Below are positions 26,792 through 34,517 of a stretch of DNA of 64,000 bases, one piece after another. The stretch is from contig NZ_RAQC01000002.1 of the NCBI RefSeq assembly GCF_003610405.1, forward strand, positions 668,204 to 732,203, given 5' to 3'. Origin of the DNA: Microbacterium sp. AG238. Lineage in GTDB: Bacteria > Actinomycetota > Actinomycetes > Actinomycetales > Microbacteriaceae. Below the pieces are notes generated by a model. The model did not search any database. It had not been told where the DNA came from and saw only the letters and a list, made by a program, of their open reading frames with translations. How positions within the stretch are numbered: the stretch's first letter is position 1; every line of letters begins with the position of its first letter. A program made the position numbers and the translations under genes.

Positions 26792-27283
26792 TCAGGCAGG
26801 CGGGGCCGCCGGGGGAGTGCTCTGCGAGCGGCGGAGGGGCGCGTCGGCAGCCGGTGCAGCGGCAGCGGGCGCAGCCGAGGCGGCGTTGCTCTGCTCCAGC
26901 AGGTCGCGGATCTGGATGAGCAGTTCCTGCTCGGTCGGGAGCTTCGCGGTCTCCTCGACGACGCCGGCCTTCGCTGCCTGCCGCTCTTTCCACTTGTTCA
27001 TCGGCACGACGAACACGAAGTACACGACGATCGCCACCGCGAAGAAGCTGATGATCGCGGTGAGGAGCGTGCCGACGGGGAAGATGACGGTGCCGTGCAG
27101 ACCCTCGACGGGGAAGCCGGCATTCCCGTTCTCGTCTGCCTGCCACACGAGCGCGACGAGGGGGTTGATGATGCTGGCGACGATCGCGTTGACGACGGCG
27201 GTGAACGCACCGCCGATGACCACGGCGACAGCCAGGTCGATGACGTTGCCGCGCATGATGAAATCGCGGAAGCCCTTGATCAT
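26792..27283 (-). CDS. mscL: Large-conductance mechanosensitive channel MscL
   Basis: The 163-aa homo-pentameric channel releases solutes on osmotic down-shock. Family landmarks are the N-terminal amphipathic FRDFIMRGNVIDLAVAVVIG, TM1 with its Gly/Ala packing face, the periplasmic loop, TM2 (IISFFAVAIVVYFVFVVP) and a C-terminal helix (TEQELLIQIRDLLEQ). A low-complexity Ala/Pro tail of about 30 residues makes it somewhat longer than typical MscL (~135 aa). The ATG follows AAGAGGAGAGCC. The fmdB-like gene lies directly upstream. Confidence 0.96.
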   Translation of the reverse strand: MIKGFRDFIMRGNVIDLAVAVVIGGAFTAVVNAIVASIINPLVALVWQADENGNAGFPVEGLHGTVIFPVGTLLTAIISFFAVAIVVYFVFVVPMNKWKERQAAKAGVVEETAKLPTEQELLIQIRDLLEQSNAASAAPAAAAPAADAPLRRSQSTPPAAPPA

Positions 27284-27314
27284 GGCTCTCCTCTTTCTCC
27301 GGACGCGCCGGGTG

Positions 27315-27605
27315 TCAGGAACCCGCCGCGGCGGGAGAGGACTTCGCCTCGGACTTCGATGATGCCGAAGTCGACGAGTCACCGCTACCGGTTGACGTGC
27401 TCGAGCCCGAGCCGGATCCTGAGCCGCTCGCGCGGGAGTCGGTGCGGTAGAAGCCGCCTCCGTTGAAGGTCACGCCGATCGTTCCGTACTGCTTGCGGAG
27501 CTCGCCCGAGCACTCGGGGCAGACCGTCAGTGCGGGGTCGGCGAAGGACTGGACCGCGTCGAAGCGGTGCCCGCACGACTTGCAGGCATAGGCGTAGGTG
27601 GGCAT
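27315..27605 (-). CDS. FmdB family zinc-ribbon protein
   Basis: The 96-aa protein has an N-terminal FmdB/CxxC_CXXC_SSSS zinc ribbon (PTYAYACKSCGHRFDAVQSF, then CPECSGELRK), giving two CxxC pairs. A conserved GGGFYRTD follows, then a Ser/Gly-rich disordered tail of about 40 residues. Proteins of this family often act as small regulators near transporters; no specific function is known. The start has GAGGAACC just upstream. The 5-FTHF cyclo-ligase gene ends 14 bp before it on the same strand, so the genes down to mscL may form one operon. Confidence 0.92.
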   Translation of the reverse strand: MPTYAYACKSCGHRFDAVQSFADPALTVCPECSGELRKQYGTIGVTFNGGGFYRTDSRASGSGSGSGSSTSTGSGDSSTSASSKSEAKSSPAAAGS

Positions 27606-27618
27606 GGTTCCTCGGTGT

Positions 27619-28215
27619 TCAGCGTGCCTCGGGTGCGAGGACGACGGTTCGGGTGGGAGTGACGACGCCGGTGACCGGCTGATCGTGAAGATCGCGCGGC
27701 ACCTCGTCGACGAGTTCGGAGTCGAAGAGCACGGCGTACACCGGCGGGCGGTTCTCCATCGAACCGAGGGTCTTGTCGAAGTAGCCGCGGCCCCAGCCGA
27801 GCCGCATGCCCGCGGCGTCGACGGCCGCGGCGGGGATGACGAGCAGGTCGACGTCTCCGACGGCGATGGGGCTAAGGACCTCGCCGATGGGCTCCGGTAC
27901 GCCGAGGAGCCCGTCTGCGACGGCCGCGCCCGGCTCGGCGACGACCCAGTCGAGCAAGCCGTCGTTGCGACTGACCGGTAGCAGCACCCGGACGCCGGCA
28001 GCGACGGCTTCGTCGATGAAGGCCCGCGTCCCCGGTTCGGTCGGCGACGAGAGGTAGCACGAGATCGAGCGGGCGCCGGTCTTGGCGACGAGGTCGCGCA
28101 GCTGTTCGCGGATGCCGTCGGCGGCACTCTCGCGTGCGGCATCCGACATCCCGTACCGGCGTTCACGGAGGTCCGCCCGCAGCGCGCGCTTGGCGTTGTC
28201 GATCGCGTCGGACAT
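27619..28215 (-). CDS. 5-formyltetrahydrofolate cyclo-ligase
   Basis: This 198-aa enzyme uses ATP to convert 5-formyltetrahydrofolate to 5,10-methenyltetrahydrofolate, returning a storage folate to one-carbon metabolism. The N-terminal helix KRALRADLRERRYGMS, the phosphate-binding stretch around residues 130-140, and the conserved glycine-rich GWGRGYFDKTL are all visible. The ATG has a TACAAT box six bases upstream and no Shine-Dalgarno site, so it is probably leaderless. It is divergent from galU, an arrangement common in Microbacteriaceae. Confidence 0.94.
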   Translation of the reverse strand: MSDAIDNAKRALRADLRERRYGMSDAARESAADGIREQLRDLVAKTGARSISCYLSSPTEPGTRAFIDEAVAAGVRVLLPVSRNDGLLDWVVAEPGAAVADGLLGVPEPIGEVLSPIAVGDVDLLVIPAAAVDAAGMRLGWGRGYFDKTLGSMENRPPVYAVLFDSELVDEVPRDLHDQPVTGVVTPTRTVVLAPEAR

Positions 28216-28221
28216 GCCCCG

Positions 28222-28227
28222 ATTGTA
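28222..28227 (-). promoter_or_regulatory. -10 box TACAAT of the 5-FTHF cyclo-ligase gene
   Basis: On the minus strand TACAAT lies exactly six bases before the ATG with no ribosome-binding site between, which indicates a leaderless transcript. Confidence 0.6.
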
Positions 28228-28268
28228 AAGGGTGTGCGCGTTACGGCTCGTCGGCCGTACGCGATAGA

Positions 28269-28274
28269 TATGGT
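28269..28274 (+). promoter_or_regulatory. -10 box TATGGT of galU
   Basis: TATGGT lies six bases before the galU ATG (spacer TGACCC), the leaderless spacing. It is back-to-back with the cyclo-ligase promoter 42 bp away. Confidence 0.5.
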
Positions 28275-28280
28275 TGACCC

Positions 28281-29159
28281 ATGTCTCAGCAGCGCATCAA
28301 GGCGGTCATCCCCGCCGCAGGCCTCGGCACCCGTTTCCTTCCCGCCACGAAGGCGATGCCCAAGGAGATGCTGCCTGTCGTCGACAAGCCGGCCATCCAG
28401 TACGTCGTCGAAGAGGCGACGCAGGCCGGCATCGATGATGTCCTGATCATCATCGGACGCAACAAGAACAACCTCTCGAACCACTTCGACTCTGTTCCCG
28501 AGCTCGAGCACAACCTCACCCGCAAGGGCGACGAGGTGAAGCTGCGCAAGGTGCAGGAGTCGTCCGACCTCGCCGACATCCACTTCGTCCGCCAGGGTGA
28601 GCCGAAGGGCCTCGGACACGCGGTGCTGCGTTCGCGCGCGCACGTCGGCGACTCGACATTCGCCGTCATGCTCGGCGACGACCTCATCGACGAGCGCGAC
28701 CCCCTGCTGCCCAAGATGCTCGCCGAACAGGAGCGCTCGGGACTGACGGTCATCGCGCTCATGGAGGTCGACCCCGACCAGATCCACCTCTACGGCGCCG
28801 CAGCCGTCGAGCCGACCGACGATTCGGATGTCGTGAAGGTCACCGGACTCGTCGAGAAGCCGAAGAAGGAGGACGCACCCTCCAACTACGCGATCATCGG
28901 CCGCTACGTCCTCAAGCCCAATGTGTACGAGATCCTCGAGCGCACGGAGCCGGGCAAGGGCGGCGAGATCCAGTTGACCGACGCGCTGCAGGAGCTTGCG
29001 ACGACCGAGGGCGTGCTGGGCGTCGTCTTCCGCGGACGGCGCTACGACACGGGCGACCGTCTCGACTACATCAAGGCGATCGTCCAGCTCGCCTCCGACC
29101 GCGACGACCTCGGCCCCGAGCTGCGGCCGTGGCTGAAGGACTTCGTCGGAACCCTCTGA
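28281..29159 (+). CDS. galU: UTP-glucose-1-phosphate uridylyltransferase
   Basis: The 292-aa enzyme makes UDP-glucose from UTP and glucose-1-phosphate for cell-wall and surface glycans. The N-terminal nucleotide-binding motif AAGLGTRFLPATKAMPKEML, the FVRQGEPKGLGHAVL motif, the metal-binding MLGDDLIDE and the RRYDTGDRLDYIKA segment are all present. Length is normal. Transcription is probably leaderless from the TATGGT box. The GNAT gene follows 19 bp downstream. Confidence 0.96.
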   Translation: MSQQRIKAVIPAAGLGTRFLPATKAMPKEMLPVVDKPAIQYVVEEATQAGIDDVLIIIGRNKNNLSNHFDSVPELEHNLTRKGDEVKLRKVQESSDLADIHFVRQGEPKGLGHAVLRSRAHVGDSTFAVMLGDDLIDERDPLLPKMLAEQERSGLTVIALMEVDPDQIHLYGAAAVEPTDDSDVVKVTGLVEKPKKEDAPSNYAIIGRYVLKPNVYEILERTEPGKGGEIQLTDALQELATTEGVLGVVFRGRRYDTGDRLDYIKAIVQLASDRDDLGPELRPWLKDFVGTL

Positions 29160-29178
29160 CACGAGAACGGGAACGCGC

Positions 29179-29820
29179 GTGGATGCCAGCGCACCCCGCC
29201 ACCACGGACCGGTGGCTATTCGGCTGATCAGGCCGCGCGATGCCCGCACGTTGCAATCGGAGCTTCTGGCGAACCGGTCGTGGCTGCAACGGTGGGAGGC
29301 GACGAGTCCGGACGGGCCGGTGTCGTTCGACATGCGGCTCGGCATCCGGCGTCTGCTCCAGCAGTACCGCGACGGGGCCGGCGTGCCCTTCGTCATGGAG
29401 CACGAGGGGCAGATCGCGGGCCAGCTGAACGTCTGGGGCATCGCGCGCGGCTCGTTGTCGTCGGCGACGATCGGCTACTGGGTGAGCGAGCGGTTCGCGG
29501 GTAAGGGCATCACTCCGACCGCCGTCGCCCTGGCGACGGACCTGTGCTTCGAGGAGCTGCGGCTGCACCGGATGGAGATCTGCATCCGACCCGAGAACCG
29601 AGCGAGCCTGCGGGTGGTCGAGAAGCTCGGATTCCGCTACGAGGGACTGCGACGTCGCTACATCCACATCGACGGCGACTGGCGCGATCACTTCTCGTTC
29701 GCGCTCGTCGCGGACGAGGTGCCGCGAGGCGTTCTCGGGCGCTGGCTCGAGGGTGCCGTTCCCCCCGATGCGGCGGCCATCCCGCTCTCCGACCGCCGCG
29801 CAGCGGGGCTCGAACCTTAA
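29179..29820 (+). CDS. GNAT family N-acetyltransferase (RimJ/RimL type)
   Basis: This 213-aa acetyltransferase of the GNAT superfamily transfers acetyl from acetyl-CoA to an amine, possibly a protein N-terminus as in RimJ. The acetyl-CoA-binding region is WVSERFAGKGITPTAVALAT (the R-x-x-G-x-G/A pattern is partly degenerate, RFAGKG), and the C-terminal VVEKLGFRYEGLRRRYIHID is typical. The start is GTG. It is 19 bp after galU and probably co-transcribed. The substrate is not predictable. Confidence 0.9.
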   Translation: MDASAPRHHGPVAIRLIRPRDARTLQSELLANRSWLQRWEATSPDGPVSFDMRLGIRRLLQQYRDGAGVPFVMEHEGQIAGQLNVWGIARGSLSSATIGYWVSERFAGKGITPTAVALATDLCFEELRLHRMEICIRPENRASLRVVEKLGFRYEGLRRRYIHIDGDWRDHFSFALVADEVPRGVLGRWLEGAVPPDAAAIPLSDRRAAGLEP

Positions 29821-29836
29821 AGTTGAACAAGAACTT

Positions 29837-29854
29837 CAGACACGCCTGTGTCTG
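29837..29854 (+). terminator. Short hairpin after the GNAT gene
   Basis: A perfect 7-bp stem (CAGACAC/GTGTCTG) with a 4-base loop lies in an unusually AT-rich stretch 17 bp after the stop. It is a weak terminator candidate. Confidence 0.35.
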
Positions 29855-29879
29855 GAGTGTCAGCGGGCGGGATGCCACG

Positions 29880-29885
29880 TACGGT
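29880..29885 (+). promoter_or_regulatory. -10 box TACGGT of the coiled-coil membrane protein gene
   Basis: TACGGT ends seven bases before the ATG at 29893 with no Shine-Dalgarno sequence, matching the leaderless pattern seen at other genes here. Confidence 0.5.
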
Positions 29886-29892
29886 TGTCCCC

Positions 29893-30795
29893 ATGGGTGG
29901 GCAGGTTCTCGGCGGCGGCGTGATCGTCTTCGTCGCGGTCGCGTTGTGGATGGTCTATCTGCTGCCGTCCTGGCACAGTCGCTACCGCTATGACGCCGCC
30001 GAACGCAACGCCGTGCGCCTCAACCAGGCCCTGCGTGTGCTCGCCGAAACCGCGGAGACGCCCGGCGAAGTTCGGGTCGAGCTCTCGACGCGCACCGCAC
30101 TGGCTCAGCAGAAGCTCGCGCGTCAGGTGCAGCACGAGAAGGAACAGCTGCGGCTCGAGAGCGAGCGCCGTCAGCTCATCGAGGCGCGTCGCGAGGTTCG
30201 CGCCGCGCGCACCGCGCGCATCGCTTCGGCCGAACACCGTGCACGCATCCGTCGTCGTGTCCGCCTGGCAATGACGATCGTCGCCCTCGTCGCTGTCGGG
30301 GCGACCGGCGCCGGCGGGTGGCTTCTGGCGACGTCCGGTTCCGTGGTCGTGCTGATCGCGGGTTTCACAACACTGCTGGCCGCATCCGTCGTGCTCAGCC
30401 GCATGGCCGCGGTGGCCCGTCGTGCCGCCCGCTCGGCGGTCTCTGCTCCTGCCGCGGTCGCACGTGTCGAGACCGCAGCCGCGGTCGTTCCCGAGTTCGA
30501 GTTCGCCGATGCGCGCGCCACCTGGACCCCGCGTGAGCTGCCGCGCCCGCTCACCGCTTCTGCCGGTTCGCGAGCCGCCGCCGTGCTCGATGAGGTCGAT
30601 GCGCGCGAGGCGCTGCGTCAGGCCGCCGTCGGTGAGGCGATCCAGCGCGAGGCCGCGCGTCGCGCGCCGGCATCCCTTGCCGCCAGCCGAGCCGCGAAGG
30701 CACCCACACCTGCCTTCGTGCCTACTGGACAGGTCGACGACGCGCAGATCGAGGATCACGTCCGCCGGCTCCTCGCTCAGCGCGCAGCCGGCTGA
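29893..30795 (+). CDS. Membrane protein with coiled coil, unknown function
   Basis: This 300-aa protein shows an N-terminal transmembrane helix (VIVFVAVALWMVYLLPSW), a charged helical region likely to form a coiled coil (residues ~55-120; QKLARQVQHEKEQLRLESER), and two further membrane helices (AMTIVALVAVGATGAGGWLL and VVVLIAGFTTLLAASVVLS). An Ala-rich soluble tail ends at IEDHVRRLLAQRAAG. No enzymatic motif is recognised. The architecture suggests a scaffold or cell-envelope protein. Translation probably begins leaderlessly after the TACGGT box. It is convergent with the amidohydrolase gene. Confidence 0.8.
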   Translation: MGGQVLGGGVIVFVAVALWMVYLLPSWHSRYRYDAAERNAVRLNQALRVLAETAETPGEVRVELSTRTALAQQKLARQVQHEKEQLRLESERRQLIEARREVRAARTARIASAEHRARIRRRVRLAMTIVALVAVGATGAGGWLLATSGSVVVLIAGFTTLLAASVVLSRMAAVARRAARSAVSAPAAVARVETAAAVVPEFEFADARATWTPRELPRPLTASAGSRAAAVLDEVDAREALRQAAVGEAIQREAARRAPASLAASRAAKAPTPAFVPTGQVDDAQIEDHVRRLLAQRAAG

Positions 30796-30803
30796 CACCG
30801 GCC

Positions 30804-32003
30804 TCAGCGCCGGAACAGTACGCGGCCGTTGCCGATGACGAGTTCGCGGTCGGGCGTGCGAACGAGGGCGTCCATCGGGTTCTCGGCATCGACGAGCACG
30901 ATGTCAGCGCGTGAGCCCGCCTCCAGTCGGCCCGCCGGCAGTCCGGCGAACGGCGCGGAGCCGCCCGTCGCGATGTCGACCACACGGCGCAGGTCGTCGT
31001 CGCGGACGAGGCTCGAGGCGCGGGCGTACTGCCAGGCGATGCCGAGCAGATCACCGGTGCCGTAGGGGCTCCACAGGTCGCGGATGCCGTCGGTACCGAA
31101 GCCGAAGCGCACGCCCGCAGCATCCAGTTCATGAAGCGGCAGCTGGGGAAGGCGAAGGGGTGCCACCGTCGTCATCGTGATGTCGAGCGCGGACATCGCT
31201 TGGAGAAGGTCGCGGCGTTGCGTCGCGCCGACCTGCGCGAGCGCAAACCCGTGCGCGAGATTGACCCGGCCCGCGAGGCCGAACCGCTCGGTGCGCTCGA
31301 TGATCAGCTCGATCTGGAAGGCGCCGAGCTCGGCGGGGTCGTGCAGATGCAGGTCGATCCCGACGCCGCGTTCGGCCGCGATGCGGAAGAGTGCGTCGAG
31401 CTGGCCGACCGGGTCGCGATCGATCGTCGCGGGGTCGAGTCCGCCGATGAACTCCGCACCCGCTGCGGCCGCTTCATCGAGCAGATCGATGACGCCCGGG
31501 CGACGTAGGACGCCGTCCTGCGGGAAGGCCACGATCTGAACCTGGAGGGCTCCGTCGTACGCGGCGACCGCTTCGCGCACCGCGTCGATGCCGCGTTGGG
31601 CGACGCCCAGGTCGACATCGACATGCGTGCGGATGGCGGTGGTGCCGTGACGGACGAACTGTTCCAGCACATGCGCCGTTGTCGACACGCTCGGGATGCC
31701 GAGTTCGTCACGACGCGCGCGCTCGTGCCGGATGCGGCCGTCGGTGCCGCCCTCGCCGCCGTACGACTGCCAGGGCAAGCCCCACCACGACTTGTCGACG
31801 TGAGCGTGGGCGTTGACGAGACCGGGCAGCGCGAGCATCCCGCGTCCGTCGATCTCGAGGCCGGTGTGGCCCGCGCCTGCCGACGGCGCCTGCGGCGCTG
31901 CCGGCTCGACGGCGGTGATCACGCCATCGGCGATGCGGATGTCGACGGCGGTGGCGTCGGAGACACGGACGTTGCGAATGACGGATGCCGCGGGGTGGTG
32001 CAT
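30804..32003 (-). CDS. Amidohydrolase, cytosine deaminase-like
   Basis: The 399-aa metal-dependent amidohydrolase has a TIM barrel with the first metal motif NAHAHVDKSWWGLPW (HxH). Further ligands lie in the GIDLHLHDPAEL segment and in FGFGTDGIRDLWSPYG (catalytic Asp). It ends with the composite beta-domain signature GSRADIVLVDAENPMDALV. This matches cytosine deaminase and related N-acyl or ring deaminases; the substrate is uncertain. GGAGG precedes the chosen ATG. The frame stays open upstream through the antisense of the tRNA gene, which is not coding. Confidence 0.9.
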   Translation of the reverse strand: MHHPAASVIRNVRVSDATAVDIRIADGVITAVEPAAPQAPSAGAGHTGLEIDGRGMLALPGLVNAHAHVDKSWWGLPWQSYGGEGGTDGRIRHERARRDELGIPSVSTTAHVLEQFVRHGTTAIRTHVDVDLGVAQRGIDAVREAVAAYDGALQVQIVAFPQDGVLRRPGVIDLLDEAAAAGAEFIGGLDPATIDRDPVGQLDALFRIAAERGVGIDLHLHDPAELGAFQIELIIERTERFGLAGRVNLAHGFALAQVGATQRRDLLQAMSALDITMTTVAPLRLPQLPLHELDAAGVRFGFGTDGIRDLWSPYGTGDLLGIAWQYARASSLVRDDDLRRVVDIATGGSAPFAGLPAGRLEAGSRADIVLVDAENPMDALVRTPDRELVIGNGRVLFRR

Positions 32004-32060
32004 GCCTCCATTGTGCGCGCACGGGTGCACCCTGACAGCGTGATAGTGTGGGGGAGTTCC

Positions 32061-32133
32061 GGGCCTGTGGCGCAGTTGGTAGCGCGCTTCGTTCGCAATG
32101 AAGAGGTCAGGGGTTCGAATCCCCTCAGGTCCA
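32061..32133 (+). tRNA. tRNA-Ala (anticodon CGC)
   Basis: This 73-nt cloverleaf has acceptor stem GGGCCTG/CAGGTCC with one G-T pair, D-loop GTTGGTAG, anticodon stem CTTCG/TGAAG around the loop TTCGCAA (anticodon CGC, reading GCG codons), and T arm GGGGTTCGAATCCCC. The discriminator is A. The CCA end is not encoded. A rho-independent-type hairpin follows at 32144. Confidence 0.97.
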
Positions 32134-32143
32134 CCGAAACGAG

Positions 32144-32169
32144 AACCGGCATCCATCAGGATGCCGGTT
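32144..32169 (+). terminator. Terminator of tRNA-Ala
   Basis: A perfect 11-bp stem (AACCGGCATCC / GGATGCCGGTT) with a 4-base loop and a short T stretch lies 10 bp after the tRNA. It also lies past the stop of the convergent LysR gene. Confidence 0.8.
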
Positions 32170-32186
32170 TCTGCATATACCGGTGG

Positions 32187-33098
32187 TCAGCCCGCAACCA
32201 GCTGCTCGCGAGCGACATCGACGAGGATCTGGTGCATCGCGCGCTCACCGGGAGGGCGCACACGGTCGCTGCGGTGTGCGATGACGATACGGCGCGACGG
32301 AGCCTCCTGGCCGAGGCTGACGATGCGGACGTCGGGTCGCGCTGACGTGACGGCCGTGCGCGGTGCGAGCGCGACGCCGAGCCCGACGCTCACCATCGCG
32401 AGGGCCTCCTGGTAGTCGTTGGCCTCGAACGCGATCGTCGGGCTGAAGCCTGCGGCCCGGCAGCTGCGCTCCAGCACCTCAGCGACGGGGTGATCGCGCT
32501 TGCGCACGATCCATTCCTCGTGCCGGAGCATCGACATCGTCACGTGGCGGGTGCGCCCGAGGCGGTGATCCTGCGACACCACCAGCACCGTCGGATCTTC
32601 GAACAGGGGAGTGATCGACAGATCGGGCTCGTCGATGCGATTCCACTCGTAGTCCCACAGCAGTGACAGTCCGATCGTGTTCTCCTGCAGGGCGGCAACG
32701 AGCTCGTCGAAGCGGGCGCTGTGCACGTCGAGGCGCACACCGGGATAGTCGCGGCGGAACCGACTGATGGCGACGGGCATGAGGGTGGTTCCGATCGTCG
32801 GGAATGTGCCGACCGCGATCCGACCGCGGCGCAGGCCGGCCAGCTCGCCCAGCTCGGACTCCGCTGCCCGGAGCCGACGCAGGATGTAGCGGGCATGCCC
32901 GGCGAGGAGGGCACCGGCCTCGGTGGACACGACGCCGCGCGGCTGGCGCCGGACGAGCGGCTGTCCGACCTCTTGCTCGAGGCGCTGAAGCTGTTGCGAC
33001 AGCGCCGAGGGGGAGTAACCGAGTGTCTTCGCTGCGGCGGTGAGCGAGCCGTGATCGAGGATCGTCACCAGCACGGCCAGTCTTCGCACATCGAGCAT
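32187..33098 (-). CDS. LysR family transcriptional regulator of the PrpF/MatC cluster
   Basis: The 303-aa standard-length LysR regulator has an N-terminal winged HTH (DVRRLAVLVTILDHGSLTAA through LSQQLQRLEQEVGQPLVRR) and an effector-binding domain to about residue 295. It is divergent from the prpF-like gene with a ~240-bp control region that contains two 15-bp palindromes TGAAG-N5-CTTCA. It is therefore the probable activator or repressor of the downstream organic-acid genes. The effector may be the transported acid or its metabolite, which is inference. Confidence 0.93.
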   Translation of the reverse strand: MLDVRRLAVLVTILDHGSLTAAAKTLGYSPSALSQQLQRLEQEVGQPLVRRQPRGVVSTEAGALLAGHARYILRRLRAAESELGELAGLRRGRIAVGTFPTIGTTLMPVAISRFRRDYPGVRLDVHSARFDELVAALQENTIGLSLLWDYEWNRIDEPDLSITPLFEDPTVLVVSQDHRLGRTRHVTMSMLRHEEWIVRKRDHPVAEVLERSCRAAGFSPTIAFEANDYQEALAMVSVGLGVALAPRTAVTSARPDVRIVSLGQEAPSRRIVIAHRSDRVRPPGERAMHQILVDVAREQLVAG

Positions 33099-33155
33099 CG
33101 GTGCCTCGCTTTCAGCCCCTACCGTACAGTCGACAAGCTGGATACTGAAAGCGCA

Positions 33156-33170
33156 TGAAGCGGAACTTCA
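33156..33170. promoter_or_regulatory. Candidate LysR operator, palindrome 1 (TGAAG-N5-CTTCA)
   Basis: TGAAGCGGAACTTCA is a perfect palindrome with a 5-base centre, located 58 bp upstream of the LysR start codon. The same half-sites recur at 33246, ninety bases away. Confidence 0.5.
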
Positions 33171-33245
33171 CGCGACTGGCTCATCTGAGTGACATATCTG
33201 GCCTCCGGATGCGGCTGAGTGCGCGCAATCAGGCCCAAGCGAGAC

Positions 33246-33260
33246 TGAAGCGCACCTTCA
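33246..33260. promoter_or_regulatory. Candidate LysR operator, palindrome 2 (TGAAG-N5-CTTCA)
   Basis: TGAAGCGCACCTTCA repeats the half-sites of the palindrome at 33156 and shares its first seven bases. It lies 77 bp before the prpF-like start. Confidence 0.5.
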
Positions 33261-33336
33261 CAGGGGTTAAGCATCCGGCGGTTTTCCTGAACGATGGCCG
33301 CAGCAAGCATGGATGCCGACACCTCAGGAGGCGGCC

Positions 33337-34452
33337 ATGTTGGAGATCCCGGCGACACTCATGCGGGGCGGGACCAGCAAGTGCTGGGTCTTCAGCCGCA
33401 ACGAGCTGGAGCGTGTCGGCGCACCCGTCGACGACATTCTGCTGCGCCTGTACGGCAGTCCCGACGAGCGGCAGATCGATGGCCTCGGCGGCGGCACCTC
33501 GACGACCAGCAAGGCCGTCATCCTGTCGCCGAGCCAGCGCGACGACGCCGACATCGACTACTCGTTCGCACAGGTCGGCCTCGCCGACGGGCGGGTCGAC
33601 TGGTCGAGCAACTGTGGCAACTGCTCTGCTGCGATCGCGCCGTACGTGCTCCACGCGGGGTGGCTCGCCCCGCAGGGCGAGCGGACGGCGGTCCGCATCT
33701 TCAACACGAACACCGGTCAGCTGATCGTGGCCGAGGTTCCCACGCCCGGCGGCGTGTTCGACGAGTCGGGCGACGCGCACATCGTCGGCGTTCCCTACGC
33801 GGGCCTCGAGGTCGTGCTCTGGTTCGTCGATCCCGCCGGCCGCACGACGGGTCGCCTGCTGCCGACCGGCCTCGCCATCGAGCACATCGACGGCGTTCCG
33901 GTGACACTGATCGACGGGGGAGCGCCCGTCGTCATCGCCGAGGCGTCGGCGCTGGGCCTGACCGGCCTCGAAACACCCGCCGAGATCGATGCGCGACCCG
34001 AGCTGCTGGCCCGTGTCGACGGCATCCGTCGTGAAGGCGCCGTCCGCATGGGACTCGCGGCCGCCGCGGCTGCGGCGCTCAAGGCAGTGCCGAAGGTCGC
34101 CCTGGTGTCGTCCCGCAGCGCGGACGATCACGACTTCGGGGTCACGATGATGTCGATGGGCAAGGCGCACCCGGCGATCGCGATCACCGGCAGCGTCGCG
34201 CTGACGCTGGCGGCGGCTACCCCGGGCACGGTCGTATCGCGGATGGCCAAACGACCCGGCACCCGCGACGTCACCTCAATGCGCACGCCGTCGGGTGTGG
34301 TGAGCACCCGCATCGACCGTCACGGCGCACTGCCCGCAGTCGGAATCACCCGCTCGGCGCGGCGGCTGGCGGATGCCTCCGTCCCTCTGCCGCTGGAGCA
34401 ACTGCCCGATCACGCGTCGGGACTGGTCGAGGAAGCCCTCCTCGTCCGATGA
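33337..34452 (+). CDS. PrpF family isomerase (methylaconitate / 4-oxalomesaconate type)
   Basis: This 371-aa protein of the PrpF family has a diaminopimelate-epimerase-like two-domain fold and moves double bonds in aconitate-like acids. The start IPATLMRGGTSKCWVF is characteristic. The active-site region SNCGNCSAAIAPYVLHAGWL carries the Cys-Gly-Asn signature, and FGVTMMSMGKAHPAIA closes the second domain. AGGAGG lies before the chosen ATG; an upstream in-frame ATG lacks one. With the MatC-like carrier and LysR it forms a cluster for uptake and isomerisation of a di- or tricarboxylate. The specific acid is unknown. Confidence 0.9.
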   Translation: MLEIPATLMRGGTSKCWVFSRNELERVGAPVDDILLRLYGSPDERQIDGLGGGTSTTSKAVILSPSQRDDADIDYSFAQVGLADGRVDWSSNCGNCSAAIAPYVLHAGWLAPQGERTAVRIFNTNTGQLIVAEVPTPGGVFDESGDAHIVGVPYAGLEVVLWFVDPAGRTTGRLLPTGLAIEHIDGVPVTLIDGGAPVVIAEASALGLTGLETPAEIDARPELLARVDGIRREGAVRMGLAAAAAAALKAVPKVALVSSRSADDHDFGVTMMSMGKAHPAIAITGSVALTLAAATPGTVVSRMAKRPGTRDVTSMRTPSGVVSTRIDRHGALPAVGITRSARRLADASVPLPLEQLPDHASGLVEEALLVR

Positions 34453-34517
34453 TCAAATAGGCGGCCGATCTCGCTGAGGCGGATCCGGTCGCCGCCAACC
34501 CCCGTTGGGAGACAACG

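Noticed and set aside
29812..29836. LexA/SOS box (CGAAC...GTTGAAC) after the GNAT gene
   Set aside because: The spacing between half-sites is six bases rather than four and the second half-site deviates. It also lies downstream of a gene, not in a promoter.
32004..32156. N-terminal extension of the amidohydrolase frame through 32156
   Set aside because: It reads through the antisense strand of tRNA-Ala. A GGAGG-preceded ATG at 32003 is the proper start.
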